From Winogradskyella sp. KYW1333 (GTDB taxonomy: Bacteria; Bacteroidota; Bacteroidia; Flavobacteriales; Flavobacteriaceae): a stretch of DNA of 64,000 bases. Positions within the stretch are counted from its first letter, which is position 1; every line of letters starts with the position of its first letter. Below, piece after piece: positions 15,997-25,106 of the stretch. A program made the position numbers and the translations under genes. The notes under the pieces are model-generated. The model saw nothing but the letters and a program-made list of their open reading frames with translations. It was not told where the DNA came from and made no database searches. Location: positions 124,001-188,000 of the forward strand of contig NZ_QPHL01000014.1 in assembly GCF_003335675.1 (NCBI RefSeq), read 5' to 3'.

Positions 15997-16888
15997 AATA
16001 ATATAGATCGTCACCTCCTGCTCCCTTAAGACGTCTAGATGATAAATAACCAGTTGTTAAATCATCATTTAAGAAAAAAGAGAAATCATCACCAGGACTA
16101 TTTATTGGAGTTTCTAAAGAAATAGGTATTTGTTCTGGGTCGCTTGATTTTAAGTCATAACTATAAATGTCTAACCCACCCTTTCCATATCTGCGATTAG
16201 ATGTAAAATATAAGACATTGTCTACACTAACAAATGGAAATATTTCAGTTCTTGAGGAGTTTATAGTTTCGCTCAATTTTGTTATCTCACCATAAGTCTT
16301 GTGGTTAGACACAGCCACTTTATAAAGATCTGATTTTCCCTTTGTTCCTCTAATATCTGCAATAAAATATAGTGTATTATCATCTGGACTTAAAGCCGGA
16401 TGCGCGAAATTATTATTCGGTTTACAGAATGGTAATGTTTCAAAATTTGTCCATCCCCTCCCTTCAATATACTCTGCTCTTTGTATTAAAAGGTTATAAG
16501 TTTCTATTCCTTTTAATTTATTTGCGCCTTTACCCGAATGATTAGAAGTAAAATACATATATCTACCGTCCTTTGTATAAGTTGCTGCAGACATATTAAA
16601 TTGCCCAAGCTCAGTCTTCACTATTGGTTTTGACTTAATAATTTCTCCGTCATTAGTCATTTCGCCTTCGTAGATTCCATAAATAAATCCTGAATACCTA
16701 TCTTTTATTGGTCTTCCTCTTTTTGTGGTGAGATTATGGCAAAAAAACACTTTATCACCGACCACTCTTGCCGCAAAATGATCTAATTCAGTATTAATTG
16801 ATAATTGTGTCACTTGTACATTCTTATTTTGAGAAAAAGAAAAAGTAAGAATGAATATTAACAGAAATGTAATCTTAACTTTAAACAT
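15983..16888 (-). CDS. Secreted WD40/PD40-like beta-propeller protein
   Basis: A 301-residue exported protein. The signal peptide (residues 1-19, ending FSFS) is followed by repeated PD40-like blades: AATYTKDGRYMYFTSNHSG, HPALSPDDNTLYFIADIRG, FPFVSVDNVLYFTSNRRYGKGGLDIYSYD and FSFFLNDDLTTGYLSSRR. In Bacteroidota such propellers are often joined to OmpA domains in envelope or gliding proteins; here no OmpA domain follows. A periplasmic structural or binding role is likely. It begins two bases after the stop side of the sugar nucleotidyltransferase gene, so the two are co-transcribed. Confidence 0.75.
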   Translation of the reverse strand: MFKVKITFLLIFILTFSFSQNKNVQVTQLSINTELDHFAARVVGDKVFFCHNLTTKRGRPIKDRYSGFIYGIYEGEMTNDGEIIKSKPIVKTELGQFNMSAATYTKDGRYMYFTSNHSGKGANKLKGIETYNLLIQRAEYIEGRGWTNFETLPFCKPNNNFAHPALSPDDNTLYFIADIRGTKGKSDLYKVAVSNHKTYGEITKLSETINSSRTEIFPFVSVDNVLYFTSNRRYGKGGLDIYSYDLKSSDPEQIPISLETPINSPGDDFSFFLNDDLTTGYLSSRRLKGAGGDDLYYFSKF

Positions 16889-16890
16889 GG

Positions 16891-18066
16891 TTATTCTCTT
16901 CTGTATTGTTTTGTTTCTTCAAAAACGTGTTCTAATATTGCTTTGTCTTTATTTGTAAATTTCTCGTCTCGCCTAGCCATTACAACCTCTGCTACTTCAA
17001 AAGCCTTGTTTGTTTTATAGGTTACAAAACCTTTGCTTCCGCCCCAAGAAAAACTTGGAACAAAATTACGAGGAAATCCACTTCCAAATATATTTGAACT
17101 AACACCAACAACCGTACCAGTATTAAACATGGTATTAATACCGCACTTACTATGGTCTCCCATCATTAGTCCACAAAATTGAAGACCTGTTTTAGCAAAC
17201 CCTTCTGTTTTATAATCCCAAAGTCTAACTTCGGCATAATTGTTTTTTAAATTTGAATTATTGGTATCCGCTCCTAAATTGCACCATTCCCCAAGAACAG
17301 AATTACCTAAAAATCCATCATGTCCTTTGTTTGAATAACCAAAAAGCACCGAATTATTTACCTCTCCACCAACCTTACTATATGGTCCAACGGTTGTAGG
17401 TCCATAAATTTTAGAGGCTAACTTAACAGTTGCGTTTTGGCAAAGCGCAAACGGCCCTCTAATTACAGAAGCCTCCATTACCTCTGCGTCCTTACCGATA
17501 TAAATAGGGCCAGAACTAGCATTTAGAGTCACATACTCCAATTTTGCACCTTTTTCAATAAAAATATTTTCAGGCTTAATAGTATTTACAGTTGTTGGAA
17601 TAGGTTGTGATTGACGACCCTTTGTTATTAAATTAAAATCTTCTGAGATTGCATCTCCATTTTTTGAAAAAATATCCCACGTGTGTTCAATTTTTATTAT
17701 TTCACCATTAAAATCAATCGCCTCGAAACTTGAAAAATTCTTGACCTCTTCTCCTTCCTTTACAAAGAAAGCAATGACATCCTCTCCATTAAATAATGCC
17801 TGATTATGTTTAAGCCCCTTAACAAGCTCTGACACTTCCATATTTGGAAGAAAAGAGGCATTAATCATTATGTTATCCTCCATTTCTACCAATGGATACT
17901 TATTTGCTAGATAATCTTCTGTAACTGTTGTTGTTGTATACTCCAAATATGATTCCCATTTCTGACGTATTGTAAGAATCCCAACTCTAATATCTGCAAC
18001 AGGTCTTGTATATGTAAAGGGTAATAGGTTGTTTCTGTATGGACCATCAAATAATATGTAATTCAT
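16891..18066 (-). CDS. GlmU-like sugar nucleotidyltransferase
   Basis: A 391-residue protein of the GlmU-related family found across Bacteroidota. The N-terminal half (NYILFDGPYRNNLLPFTYTRPVADIRVGILTIRQKW) is a divergent nucleotidyltransferase lacking the usual LAAGxGTRM loop. The C-terminal half is a left-handed beta-helix built of hexapeptide repeats (PENIFIEKGAKLEYVTLNASSGPIYIGKDAEVMEASVIRGP), as in acetyltransferases. It may build a UDP-sugar for cell-surface polymers. Because the standard nucleotide-binding loop is not visible, catalytic activity in the first half is uncertain. It is first in a two-gene operon with the propeller protein. Confidence 0.78.
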   Translation of the reverse strand: MNYILFDGPYRNNLLPFTYTRPVADIRVGILTIRQKWESYLEYTTTTVTEDYLANKYPLVEMEDNIMINASFLPNMEVSELVKGLKHNQALFNGEDVIAFFVKEGEEVKNFSSFEAIDFNGEIIKIEHTWDIFSKNGDAISEDFNLITKGRQSQPIPTTVNTIKPENIFIEKGAKLEYVTLNASSGPIYIGKDAEVMEASVIRGPFALCQNATVKLASKIYGPTTVGPYSKVGGEVNNSVLFGYSNKGHDGFLGNSVLGEWCNLGADTNNSNLKNNYAEVRLWDYKTEGFAKTGLQFCGLMMGDHSKCGINTMFNTGTVVGVSSNIFGSGFPRNFVPSFSWGGSKGFVTYKTNKAFEVAEVVMARRDEKFTNKDKAILEHVFEETKQYRRE

Positions 18067-18116
18067 AATAAGGACGTTGCTTTAGTTACTTATCAAAAGT
18101 AGCGTAATTGTATAAA

Positions 18117-18153
18117 ACAAAAAAGCCTTTCAGTTGTAAGAAAGGCCTTTTTT
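18117..18153. terminator. Rho-independent terminator
   Basis: AAAAGCCTTTC-AGTTGTAA-GAAAGGCCTTTTTT hairpin just after rpmE2 on the minus strand, with A- and T-runs on both sides. Confidence 0.78.
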
Positions 18154-18174
18154 AATATGTTGTTGTAGCTAAAC

Positions 18175-18426
18175 TTATTTTTTAAACTTAGCGTATTTGT
18201 TTTTAAATTTATCAATACGACCAGCAGTATCTACTAATTTAGATTTACCAGTGTAGTATGGGTGAGATGTTCTAGAAATCTCCAACTTAACCAATGGATA
18301 TTCAACACCATCTACTTCAATAGTTTCATTTGTATCAGCAGTAGACTTAGTTAAAAACACGTCATCATTTGACATATCTTTAAACGCTACTAATCTATAA
18401 TTTTCTGGATGTATTCCTGCTTTCAT
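18175..18426 (-). CDS. rpmE2: 50S ribosomal protein L31 type B
   Basis: An 83-residue L31 of the C-minus kind: it has none of the zinc-binding cysteines of type A L31. Family blocks are [29 protein letters not shown] and [33 protein letters not shown] chose the ATG at 18424-18426; a longer frame adds nine residues but breaks the conserved MKxxIHP start. It forms bridges between the large and small ribosomal subunits. It is a single gene with its own terminator. Confidence 0.95.
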   Translation of the reverse strand: MKAGIHPENYRLVAFKDMSNDDVFLTKSTADTNETIEVDGVEYPLVKLEISRTSHPYYTGKSKLVDTAGRIDKFKNKYAKFKK

Positions 18427-18589
18427 CACTAAATTGTTTAAACTTACATTCAATTTTTTCGAGGTGCAAATTTAAGTATTTTTTGTAAATGTACAATCTT
18501 TTTATTCTTTTTTATTTGTTATTTATGATGTAACAATTCCTTATATTTATATACTAACTAGACAATTAACTAAAAATCAAAATTCAATC

Positions 18590-19108
18590 ATGGAAAATCA
18601 GAAACCAACAGCTGGTAAATTTGCACTTAATTACGGAGTAATTCTTGGTGTATTAATGATAGCAATTGGTGTCGTTACTTATGTAACTGGCATGGCGTTA
18701 GAAGGGCAACAATGGCCAAATATTATTTACTATATAGCCTTCCCAGTTGTTATTATGTATGCAATTAGCCAATACAAAAAAGCTAATGCAAATACTCTTG
18801 GCTTAGGTGACGCAATAAAAGTTGGATTATCTATTGCAGTAATAAGTGCAATTGTTTATTTAATTTATGGGTTACTTTTCAACTATGTAATTGATCCAGA
18901 ATTTATGGGGCAAATGATGGAAGTACAACGTGACAAATTGCTAGAAAATCCGAATATGACTCCAGAAGCAGTTGAGCAAAGCATGAAAATGATGGAGATG
19001 ATGTTTAACCCATTTATAGGATCAGCTTTTTGGGTGGCGATGAGTGCGTTCTTTGGATTAATATATTCACTTATTGGAGGTTTAGTAATGAAAACTAAAT
19101 CTAACTAA
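18590..19108 (+). CDS. DUF4199 membrane protein
   Basis: A 172-residue integral membrane protein of the DUF4199 family, common in Bacteroidota and of unknown function. Four hydrophobic segments are visible (about residues 12-34, 42-60, 77-100 and 145-167), with a Met-rich amphipathic stretch between the third and fourth (EFMGQMMEVQRDKLLENPNMTPEAVEQSMKMMEMM). It comes first in a row with a glycosyltransferase, a phosphohexomutase and an ABC exporter, an order I believe is recurrent in this family. That points to an envelope role, but this is inference. Confidence 0.85.
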   Translation: MENQKPTAGKFALNYGVILGVLMIAIGVVTYVTGMALEGQQWPNIIYYIAFPVVIMYAISQYKKANANTLGLGDAIKVGLSIAVISAIVYLIYGLLFNYVIDPEFMGQMMEVQRDKLLENPNMTPEAVEQSMKMMEMMFNPFIGSAFWVAMSAFFGLIYSLIGGLVMKTKSN

Positions 19109-19160
19109 TGCTTAAATAATTTAATTATTTTTGAAGTCTACTATAGAAGACTTTTAAAAC

Positions 19161-20114
19161 ATGAGCATATCAGTAGTAATACCACTACTTAATGAAGAAG
19201 ATTCATTAAAAGAATTACACGATTGGATTGTATCAGTGATGCAATCCAATTCGTTTTCATACGAAATTCTATTTATTGATGATGGTAGCACTGATAAATC
19301 TTGGGATGTAATCCAACAACTTTCTAATTCCAATAAAAGCGTAAAAGGCATCAAGTTTCTAAGAAACTTTGGGAAGTCTCAAGCATTGCATGCTGGGTTT
19401 GCCAAAGCGGAAGGCGATGTTATAATTACAATGGATGCAGATTTACAAGATAATCCTGAAGAAATCCCTGAACTTTATAATTTGATTATAAATGATGGAT
19501 ATGACTTAGTTTCTGGTTGGAAGAAAAAGCGGTACGATTCGGTTATAGCAAAAAATATTCCTTCTAAATTATTTAATTGGGCCGCTAGAAAAACGTCTGG
19601 TGTAAAACTCAATGATTTTAATTGTGGTTTAAAGGCATATAAGAAGACAGTGGTTAAAAACATAGATGTTTACGGAGAAATGCATCGTTACATACCAGTT
19701 CTGGCAAAAAATGCCGGATTCACAAAAATAGGTGAAAAGGTAGTACAGCATCAAGCTCGTAAATATGGACATACAAAATTTGGCATGAATAGATTTATTA
19801 ATGGTTTTTTAGACCTCGTAACCGTATGGTTTATTTCTAAATTCGGAAGGCGACCAATGCACTTATTTGGTGCTCTAGGTGTTATAATGTTTATAATAGG
19901 ATCTGGCTTTGCCTTTTACCTTGGAATAGACAAACTCTTTTTAAATCCTACAGGAAGGCTAATTACTGACAGACCACAGTTTTTCATTGCATTAGCGACA
20001 ATGATAATTGGTGTTCAGTTTTTTATTGCCGGTTTCTTAGGTGAACTAATACTTAGAACAAAAAGACAACAACAACGCTATAACATAGACGAAGAATTAA
20101 ATTCACCAAAATAA
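19161..20114 (+). CDS. Family 2 glycosyltransferase, GtrB/DPM1-like
   Basis: A 317-residue membrane-associated glycosyltransferase. The N-terminal GT-A domain has SVVIPLLNEEDSLKEL, FIDDGSTDKSW and the metal-binding MDADLQDNPEEIP. Two C-terminal membrane helices (HLFGALGVIMFIIGSGFAFYLG and FFIALATMIIGVQFFIAGFLGELIL) match enzymes that move a sugar from a nucleotide donor to polyprenyl phosphate. The product would be a lipid-linked sugar for surface glycans or protein O-glycosylation. The neighbouring phosphohexomutase could supply the sugar phosphate and the MsbA-like exporter could flip a lipid product. Confidence 0.87.
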   Translation: MSISVVIPLLNEEDSLKELHDWIVSVMQSNSFSYEILFIDDGSTDKSWDVIQQLSNSNKSVKGIKFLRNFGKSQALHAGFAKAEGDVIITMDADLQDNPEEIPELYNLIINDGYDLVSGWKKKRYDSVIAKNIPSKLFNWAARKTSGVKLNDFNCGLKAYKKTVVKNIDVYGEMHRYIPVLAKNAGFTKIGEKVVQHQARKYGHTKFGMNRFINGFLDLVTVWFISKFGRRPMHLFGALGVIMFIIGSGFAFYLGIDKLFLNPTGRLITDRPQFFIALATMIIGVQFFIAGFLGELILRTKRQQQRYNIDEELNSPK

Positions 20115-20165
20115 CATTAACAAAATCGGTAATTGTTTACCTTTATACTATTAATATTTTATAGC

Positions 20166-21890
20166 ATGATTTATATAGAACCAGAGATTCTAGAGCGTGT
20201 AAACACTTGGCTAACACCAAGTTTTGATGAAGAGACTCAATCACAAATAAAGAACCTTATTGCATCTAATCCTAAAGAATTAGAAGAAAGCTTTTATAAA
20301 GATTTGGAATTTGGAACTGGAGGTATGCGCGGTATTATGGGACTGGGAACCAATCGCATAAATAAGTACACATTAGGTAAAAATACTCAAGGCCTTAGTA
20401 ACTATTTAAAAAAGGTATTTCCAAAAGAAGATATAAAGGTGGCAATAGCATATGATTGTAGACATAATAGCCAGACATTTGGTAAGGTCGTTGCAGATGT
20501 TTTTTCGGCGAATGGAATCAAGGTTTACCTTTTTGAAGATTTAAGACCAACACCAGAATTATCGTTTGCCCTTAAACATTTAAATTGCCATTGTGGTATT
20601 GTATTAACGGCATCTCATAACCCACCAGAGTATAATGGATATAAGGTATATTGGCAAGATGGTGGTCAATTAGTACCTCCACAAGATGCAGAAATTATTG
20701 CGGAGATAAATAGTTTGAATTATGATCAAATTAAATTTGATGCTAACCAAAACCTAATCCAATACATAGGTAAAGATGTAGATGATGTATTCATTAATGC
20801 TTCTGTTAATAAGGGAAGTTTTACCTCTCAACAAGCAAGAGATAATCTAAAAATTGTATTCACCTCACTTCACGGCACATCCATTACTACCATTCCAGAA
20901 ACCTTAAAACGTGCAGGATACAGTAATGTACATATCGTTGAAAAACAAGCTGAACCTAACGGGAATTTCCCAACAGTTGTTTCACCTAACCCCGAAGAAC
21001 CAGAAGCACTTAAAATGGCGATGGAACTTGCTGAAAAAACTAATGCTGATATTGTAATTGGCACTGATCCTGATAGCGATAGATTAGGAATAGCAATACG
21101 TGATTTAGAAGGCAACATGAAACTTCTAAACGGAAACCAAACCATGGTTGTAATGACTGAGTTTTTACTAAACAATTGGAAAAAAGAAGGCAGATTAAAT
21201 GGCAACGAGTTTATTGGCTCTACCATTGTTTCAACACCAATGATGCAAGCTTTGGCAGATGGTTATAATACTGAACTTAAAATTGGATTAACCGGTTTTA
21301 AATGGATTGCCAAAATGATAAAAGATTTTCCAGATATGGATTTTATTGGTGGTGGTGAAGAAAGTTTTGGTTATATGGTAGGTGATTTTGTAAGAGATAA
21401 AGATGCAAATACTTCAACCCTATTAGCTTGTGAAATAGCAGCAGAAGCCAAATCTAAAGGAAGTTCATTCTACAAAAGTTTAATAGGACTATATTCAGAA
21501 TTTGGGTTCTACAAAGAACGTTTGGTTTCACTTACTAAAAAAGGTATTGAAGGTGCGCAGGAGATTAAACAAATGATGGTTGATGCTCGGGAAAACCCAC
21601 TAAATGAAGTAAATGGATCGAAGGTGATTAGAGTAGAAGATTATCAATTGTCAATTGCCAAGGATAGGGTCAACAACTCCCAAAGTAACATTGATATACC
21701 AAAATCTAATGTATTGATCTACTATACTGAAGACGGAAGTAAAATTGCATTAAGACCAAGTGGTACTGAACCGAAAATTAAATTCTACTTAAGCGTTAAC
21801 ACCAAATTAGACAATGTGTCCGATTTTGAAAAAACGGAGCAGTATTTGGAAGCTAGAATTGATGCTATCCTTAAGGATATGAATTTATAA
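20166..21890 (+). CDS. Phosphohexomutase (phosphoglucomutase/phosphomannomutase family)
   Basis: A cytoplasmic enzyme that shifts phosphate between C1 and C6 of hexoses. It is 574 residues with all family marks: the phosphoserine loop [13 protein letters not shown], the metal loop [10 protein letters not shown], the sugar-specificity loop GGGEESFGY and the phosphate-binding [12 protein letters not shown] near the C-terminus. The size and motif spacing match PgcA-type phosphoglucomutases of Bacteroidota and Firmicutes. The start is the ATG at 20166; an upstream in-frame start would add an unlikely hydrophobic leader. Three bases separate it from the ABC exporter gene. Confidence 0.92.
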   Translation: MIYIEPEILERVNTWLTPSFDEETQSQIKNLIASNPKELEESFYKDLEFGTGGMRGIMGLGTNRINKYTLGKNTQGLSNYLKKVFPKEDIKVAIAYDCRHNSQTFGKVVADVFSANGIKVYLFEDLRPTPELSFALKHLNCHCGIVLTASHNPPEYNGYKVYWQDGGQLVPPQDAEIIAEINSLNYDQIKFDANQNLIQYIGKDVDDVFINASVNKGSFTSQQARDNLKIVFTSLHGTSITTIPETLKRAGYSNVHIVEKQAEPNGNFPTVVSPNPEEPEALKMAMELAEKTNADIVIGTDPDSDRLGIAIRDLEGNMKLLNGNQTMVVMTEFLLNNWKKEGRLNGNEFIGSTIVSTPMMQALADGYNTELKIGLTGFKWIAKMIKDFPDMDFIGGGEESFGYMVGDFVRDKDANTSTLLACEIAAEAKSKGSSFYKSLIGLYSEFGFYKERLVSLTKKGIEGAQEIKQMMVDARENPLNEVNGSKVIRVEDYQLSIAKDRVNNSQSNIDIPKSNVLIYYTEDGSKIALRPSGTEPKIKFYLSVNTKLDNVSDFEKTEQYLEARIDAILKDMNL

Positions 21891-21893
21891 TTA

Positions 21894-23720
21894 ATGGATT
21901 ATATCAAAAAACTTGCGAGATTTATTGTTCCTTACAAGCGTTATGGAATATTAAATATAATCTCAAATATTTTTTATGCCTTGTTCAGTACACTGGCTAT
22001 GGTTTCTTTAATGCCAATGATCAATGTATTATTTGGCGAAGGTAAAAAGGTAACAGAAAAGCCAATTTATGAAGGGATAAGAAACCTAAAGGACTATGTT
22101 GAGAATTTTATCAATTACATAATAACTTCAACATCAGAACAATACGGAGCACAACGTTCCTTATTGTATATGATTGTTCTAATCATTAGTTTGTTTCTGC
22201 TAAAAAACCTATTTAACTATTTAGGACTTTATTTTATTACCTTTTTAAGAAATGGTGTGCTAAAGGATTTACGAAATGAAATTTATGCTAAGGTGACCAG
22301 TCTTCCAATTTCCTATTATTCAGAAAAGAAAAAAGGTGATATAATCGCTAGGATTTCCGGTGATGTTAATGAGGTAAAAAATTCTCTTTTGGCCATTTTG
22401 GAGTTAATAGTAAAGGAACCGTTGACTATTTTATTTGCAATTATTGCAATGTTTACGATTTCTGTGAAACTCACCATTTTTGTATTTCTATTCATTCCTA
22501 TATCAGGTTTTATAATTTCAAGAATAGGAAAAAGCTTGAAGAAAAAATCTGATCGCGTTCAAAGAGAACAAGGAATATTTCTCTCGACATTGGAGGAAAC
22601 GCTTGGTGGATTGAAGGTAATTAAAGGATTTAATGCCGAAGAAAAATTTAATAATAGATTTAAGGATTCAACCAATCGGTTTTACAATTTTTCAAATACA
22701 TTAATTAATCGTCAAAATTTAGCCTCTCCTACTAGTGAGTTTTTAGGTATTGTTACAATTGCAGCATTACTTTGGTATGGTGGCAGTATGGTATTGGTAG
22801 AAAAAACACTTTCTGGTGGTGCGTTTATTGGTTACATGGCATTAGCCTATCAAATATTAACACCAGCAAAAGCAATAAGTAAGGCAAGTTATAAGGTTAA
22901 AGCAGGTAACGCTGCCGCAGACCGTGTACTAGAAATATTAAATACTGATTCTCCTCTTGAAGATAAACCTAACGCTAAAATCAAAGAAAGTTTCAATTCT
23001 GAAATAAAACTGGACAATGTTTCATTTAAATATGAAGAGGATCTTGTGCTTAGGAATTTTAATTTGACAGTAGCTAAGGGTAAAAGTGTTGCTTTAGTAG
23101 GTCAATCTGGAAGCGGTAAAAGTACAATAGCAAATTTGGTAACTCGTTTTTATGACGTAAATGAAGGAAATATAACTATTGATGGTGAAAACATTAAAGA
23201 CCTAACCAAACATTCCTTAAGGAACTTAATTGGATTGGTCACGCAAGATTCAATATTATTTAATGACAGTATTAAGAATAATGTTCTTTTGGGTAAAGAA
23301 AATGCCACTGATGAAGAAATAATCGACGCGTTAAAAATTGCCAATGCTTGGGAATTTGTTAAAGATTTACCTAATGGCATAGATTCAAATATTGGTGATT
23401 CAGGAAATAAACTATCCGGAGGACAAAAACAACGTATCAGTATTGCTAGAGCAGTATTGAAAAACCCTCCTATTATGATACTTGATGAAGCAACCTCAGC
23501 TTTAGACACTGAAAGTGAACGTTTAGTTCAAGAAGCACTTGAAAATATGATGCGCAATAGAACGTCAATAGTCATTGCTCACAGATTGTCTACAATTAAA
23601 AATGCTGATCAAATTGTTGTTATGCAAAAAGGACAGATTGCAGAGCAAGGCACGCACAAAAAGTTAATTGACAAGAATGGTGTTTACAAAAAGCTTGTTG
23701 AGATGCAAAGTTTCGAATAA
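21894..23720 (+). CDS. MsbA-like ABC exporter (fused permease and ATPase)
   Basis: A 608-residue half-transporter that works as a homodimer. The N-terminal 330 residues hold six membrane helices and the exporter-type loops (LPISYYSEKKKGDIIARISGDVNEVK). The C-terminal ATPase has Walker A GQSGSGKST, Q-loop VTQDSILFN, signature LSGGQKQR, Walker B MILDEATSALD and the H-loop IAHRLSTI. Similar proteins flip lipid A or lipid-linked glycans or export drugs. As last gene in a row with a lipid-sugar transferase and a hexose phosphomutase, lipid flipping is the better guess. A terminator follows at once. Confidence 0.9.
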   Translation: MDYIKKLARFIVPYKRYGILNIISNIFYALFSTLAMVSLMPMINVLFGEGKKVTEKPIYEGIRNLKDYVENFINYIITSTSEQYGAQRSLLYMIVLIISLFLLKNLFNYLGLYFITFLRNGVLKDLRNEIYAKVTSLPISYYSEKKKGDIIARISGDVNEVKNSLLAILELIVKEPLTILFAIIAMFTISVKLTIFVFLFIPISGFIISRIGKSLKKKSDRVQREQGIFLSTLEETLGGLKVIKGFNAEEKFNNRFKDSTNRFYNFSNTLINRQNLASPTSEFLGIVTIAALLWYGGSMVLVEKTLSGGAFIGYMALAYQILTPAKAISKASYKVKAGNAAADRVLEILNTDSPLEDKPNAKIKESFNSEIKLDNVSFKYEEDLVLRNFNLTVAKGKSVALVGQSGSGKSTIANLVTRFYDVNEGNITIDGENIKDLTKHSLRNLIGLVTQDSILFNDSIKNNVLLGKENATDEEIIDALKIANAWEFVKDLPNGIDSNIGDSGNKLSGGQKQRISIARAVLKNPPIMILDEATSALDTESERLVQEALENMMRNRTSIVIAHRLSTIKNADQIVVMQKGQIAEQGTHKKLIDKNGVYKKLVEMQSFE

Positions 23721-23745
23721 GTTATAAAATGGATTATATAAAATC

Positions 23746-23777
23746 AAAAAGGATGCGCCTTTCGGTACATCCTTTTC
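23746..23777 (+). terminator. Rho-independent terminator after the ABC exporter
   Basis: AAAAAGGATG-CGCCTTTCGGTA-CATCCTTTTC hairpin beginning about 25 bases after the exporter stop codon. Confidence 0.72.
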
Positions 23778-23782
23778 TGTTT

Positions 23783-23900
23783 GTTACCAGATTTGGGGAC
23801 ACTGGTAACGGTTAATAGGTTAAGCGGGTCAAACATATAACAAAATATTGTACAATCCAAGAAAAAAGTGCTTTTTATCGTATTTTTTTGCTTTTTATCG
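23783..23900 (+). promoter_or_regulatory. Control region ahead of the ECF sigma gene: inverted repeat and spaced direct repeats
   Basis: The nearly 300-base gap before the sigma factor gene holds no gene. It contains an 8-base inverted repeat (GTTACCAG at 23783-23790 and CTGGTAAC at 23802-23809) and a 12-base direct repeat, TGCTTTTTATCG, at 23869-23880 and 23889-23900. The direct copies start 20 bases apart, nearly two helical turns, which would place two bound proteins on the same DNA face. Binding is inferred from geometry only. Confidence 0.4.
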
Positions 23901-24016
23901 GTAAAAATTAATGTAACTATTTGATTATCAGCATTTATTCAAATTAGAAGTAAATTAAAAATATTTCTAATTAAACTTTTATTAATTTACAAAGTCAAAA
24001 AAGCAAAACAATTTAA

Positions 24017-24559
24017 TTGACCGACGAATCAGAATTCATATTGCGTCTAAAAGACCCCAAGTCTAAAGAAGCCGCTTTTAGAGAGTTATTACAACTTTAT
24101 AAAGAAAGGTTGTATTGGCATATAAGAAAGATTGTTATTAGCCATGATGATGCAGATGATGTATTACAAAACACCTTCATTAAGGTATATAGGAGTATAG
24201 ATAAGTTCAAAGGAGAAAGTAAATTGTTTTCGTGGCTTTATCGCATTGCAACTAACGAATCTATTACGTTTATCAATAAAAATGCAAAACGTTTACAAAT
24301 TAATAATGAAGAACAAAAAACCAATGCAATAGACAACTTAACTGCTGATGTGTATTTTGAAGGTGATGAAATTCAACTTAAATTACAAAAAGCAATTGCC
24401 TCGTTACCAGAAAAGCAACAAATTGTGTTTAATATGAAATATTTCGATGAGATTAAATACAAGGATATGGCAGATATATTAGAGACAAGTGAAGGTGCAT
24501 TAAAAGCGTCATATCATATAGCGGTTAAAAAAATAGAAACCTATTTAACTTCAAATTAA
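24017..24559 (+). CDS. ECF-family RNA polymerase sigma factor
   Basis: A 180-residue group 4 sigma factor. Region 2 (ALFRELLQ-like AAFRELLQLYKERLYWHIRK, then DADDVLQNTFIKVYRSIDKFKGESKLFSWLYRIATN) and region 4 (ASLPEKQQIVFNMKYFDEIKYKDMADILETSEGALKASYHIAVKKIE) are complete. The only plausible start is the TTG at 24017, since no in-frame ATG lies nearby. It directs transcription of an unidentified regulon, probably a stress or envelope response. The next gene encodes a single-pass membrane protein that could be its anti-sigma factor, and a small periplasmic protein follows. Confidence 0.9.
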   Translation: MTDESEFILRLKDPKSKEAAFRELLQLYKERLYWHIRKIVISHDDADDVLQNTFIKVYRSIDKFKGESKLFSWLYRIATNESITFINKNAKRLQINNEEQKTNAIDNLTADVYFEGDEIQLKLQKAIASLPEKQQIVFNMKYFDEIKYKDMADILETSEGALKASYHIAVKKIETYLTSN

Positions 24560-24591
24560 ACCATTGAGAAAATTTGAAGTCCAATAAATAA

Positions 24592-25092
24592 ATGAAAAAA
24601 GGTAATTTACATAACATCAATGACCCAGGTTTTAAAACACCTGAAAACTACTTTGAGTCTTTTGAAGGAAACCTTATGAAAAAGCTTGAAGGAACAGAGT
24701 CAATCCCTAATCTTAATAACCCAGGATTTACTGTACCTAAAGACTATTTCAATTCAGTGGATGATGAGATTTTAAATAAACTTAATAAGGACGATACTCC
24801 TGTTATAAGTTTAAACTCAAGAAAACCTTTGTATTATATAGCTGGTATTGCTGCTTCAATAGTATTAATTCTTGCTATTTTCTTAAACAAACCATTTGAG
24901 GATGAAATATCTGTTGAAATGGTTGAGGCTTATTTAGGAGATAGAGACCTTAGTAGTTATGAATTAGCTGAACTATTATTAGATTCTGACCTGTTAGAAG
25001 ATGATTTTGTAATAACCGAAACAAGTTTTGAAGAAGATAATTTAGAATCTTATCTTTTAGATAACTCAGAAATAGACTTAATTATAGAATAG
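24592..25092 (+). CDS. Single-pass membrane protein with an internal repeat, candidate anti-sigma factor
   Basis: A 166-residue protein that I do not recognise by name. Its cytoplasmic N-terminus holds two copies of one unit, NDPGFKTPENYFESF (residues 10-24) and NNPGFTVPKDYFNSV (42-56), exactly 32 residues apart; each continues into a short helix ending in a Lys-Leu pair. One membrane helix follows (about 79-100), then a very acidic C-terminal tail on the other side. Position after an ECF sigma gene and topology suggest an anti-sigma role, with the repeats as sigma-binding units. No zinc-binding HxxxCxxC motif is present, so it is not a ZAS-type anti-sigma factor. Confidence 0.72.
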   Translation: MKKGNLHNINDPGFKTPENYFESFEGNLMKKLEGTESIPNLNNPGFTVPKDYFNSVDDEILNKLNKDDTPVISLNSRKPLYYIAGIAASIVLILAIFLNKPFEDEISVEMVEAYLGDRDLSSYELAELLLDSDLLEDDFVITETSFEEDNLESYLLDNSEIDLIIE

Positions 25093-25106
25093 AACTTTAC
25101 AATATT

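Noticed and set aside
23721-24016. tRNA or other structured RNA in the spacer before the ECF sigma gene
   Set aside because: Beyond the terminator and simple repeats I found no cloverleaf, no CCA end and no known riboswitch blocks.
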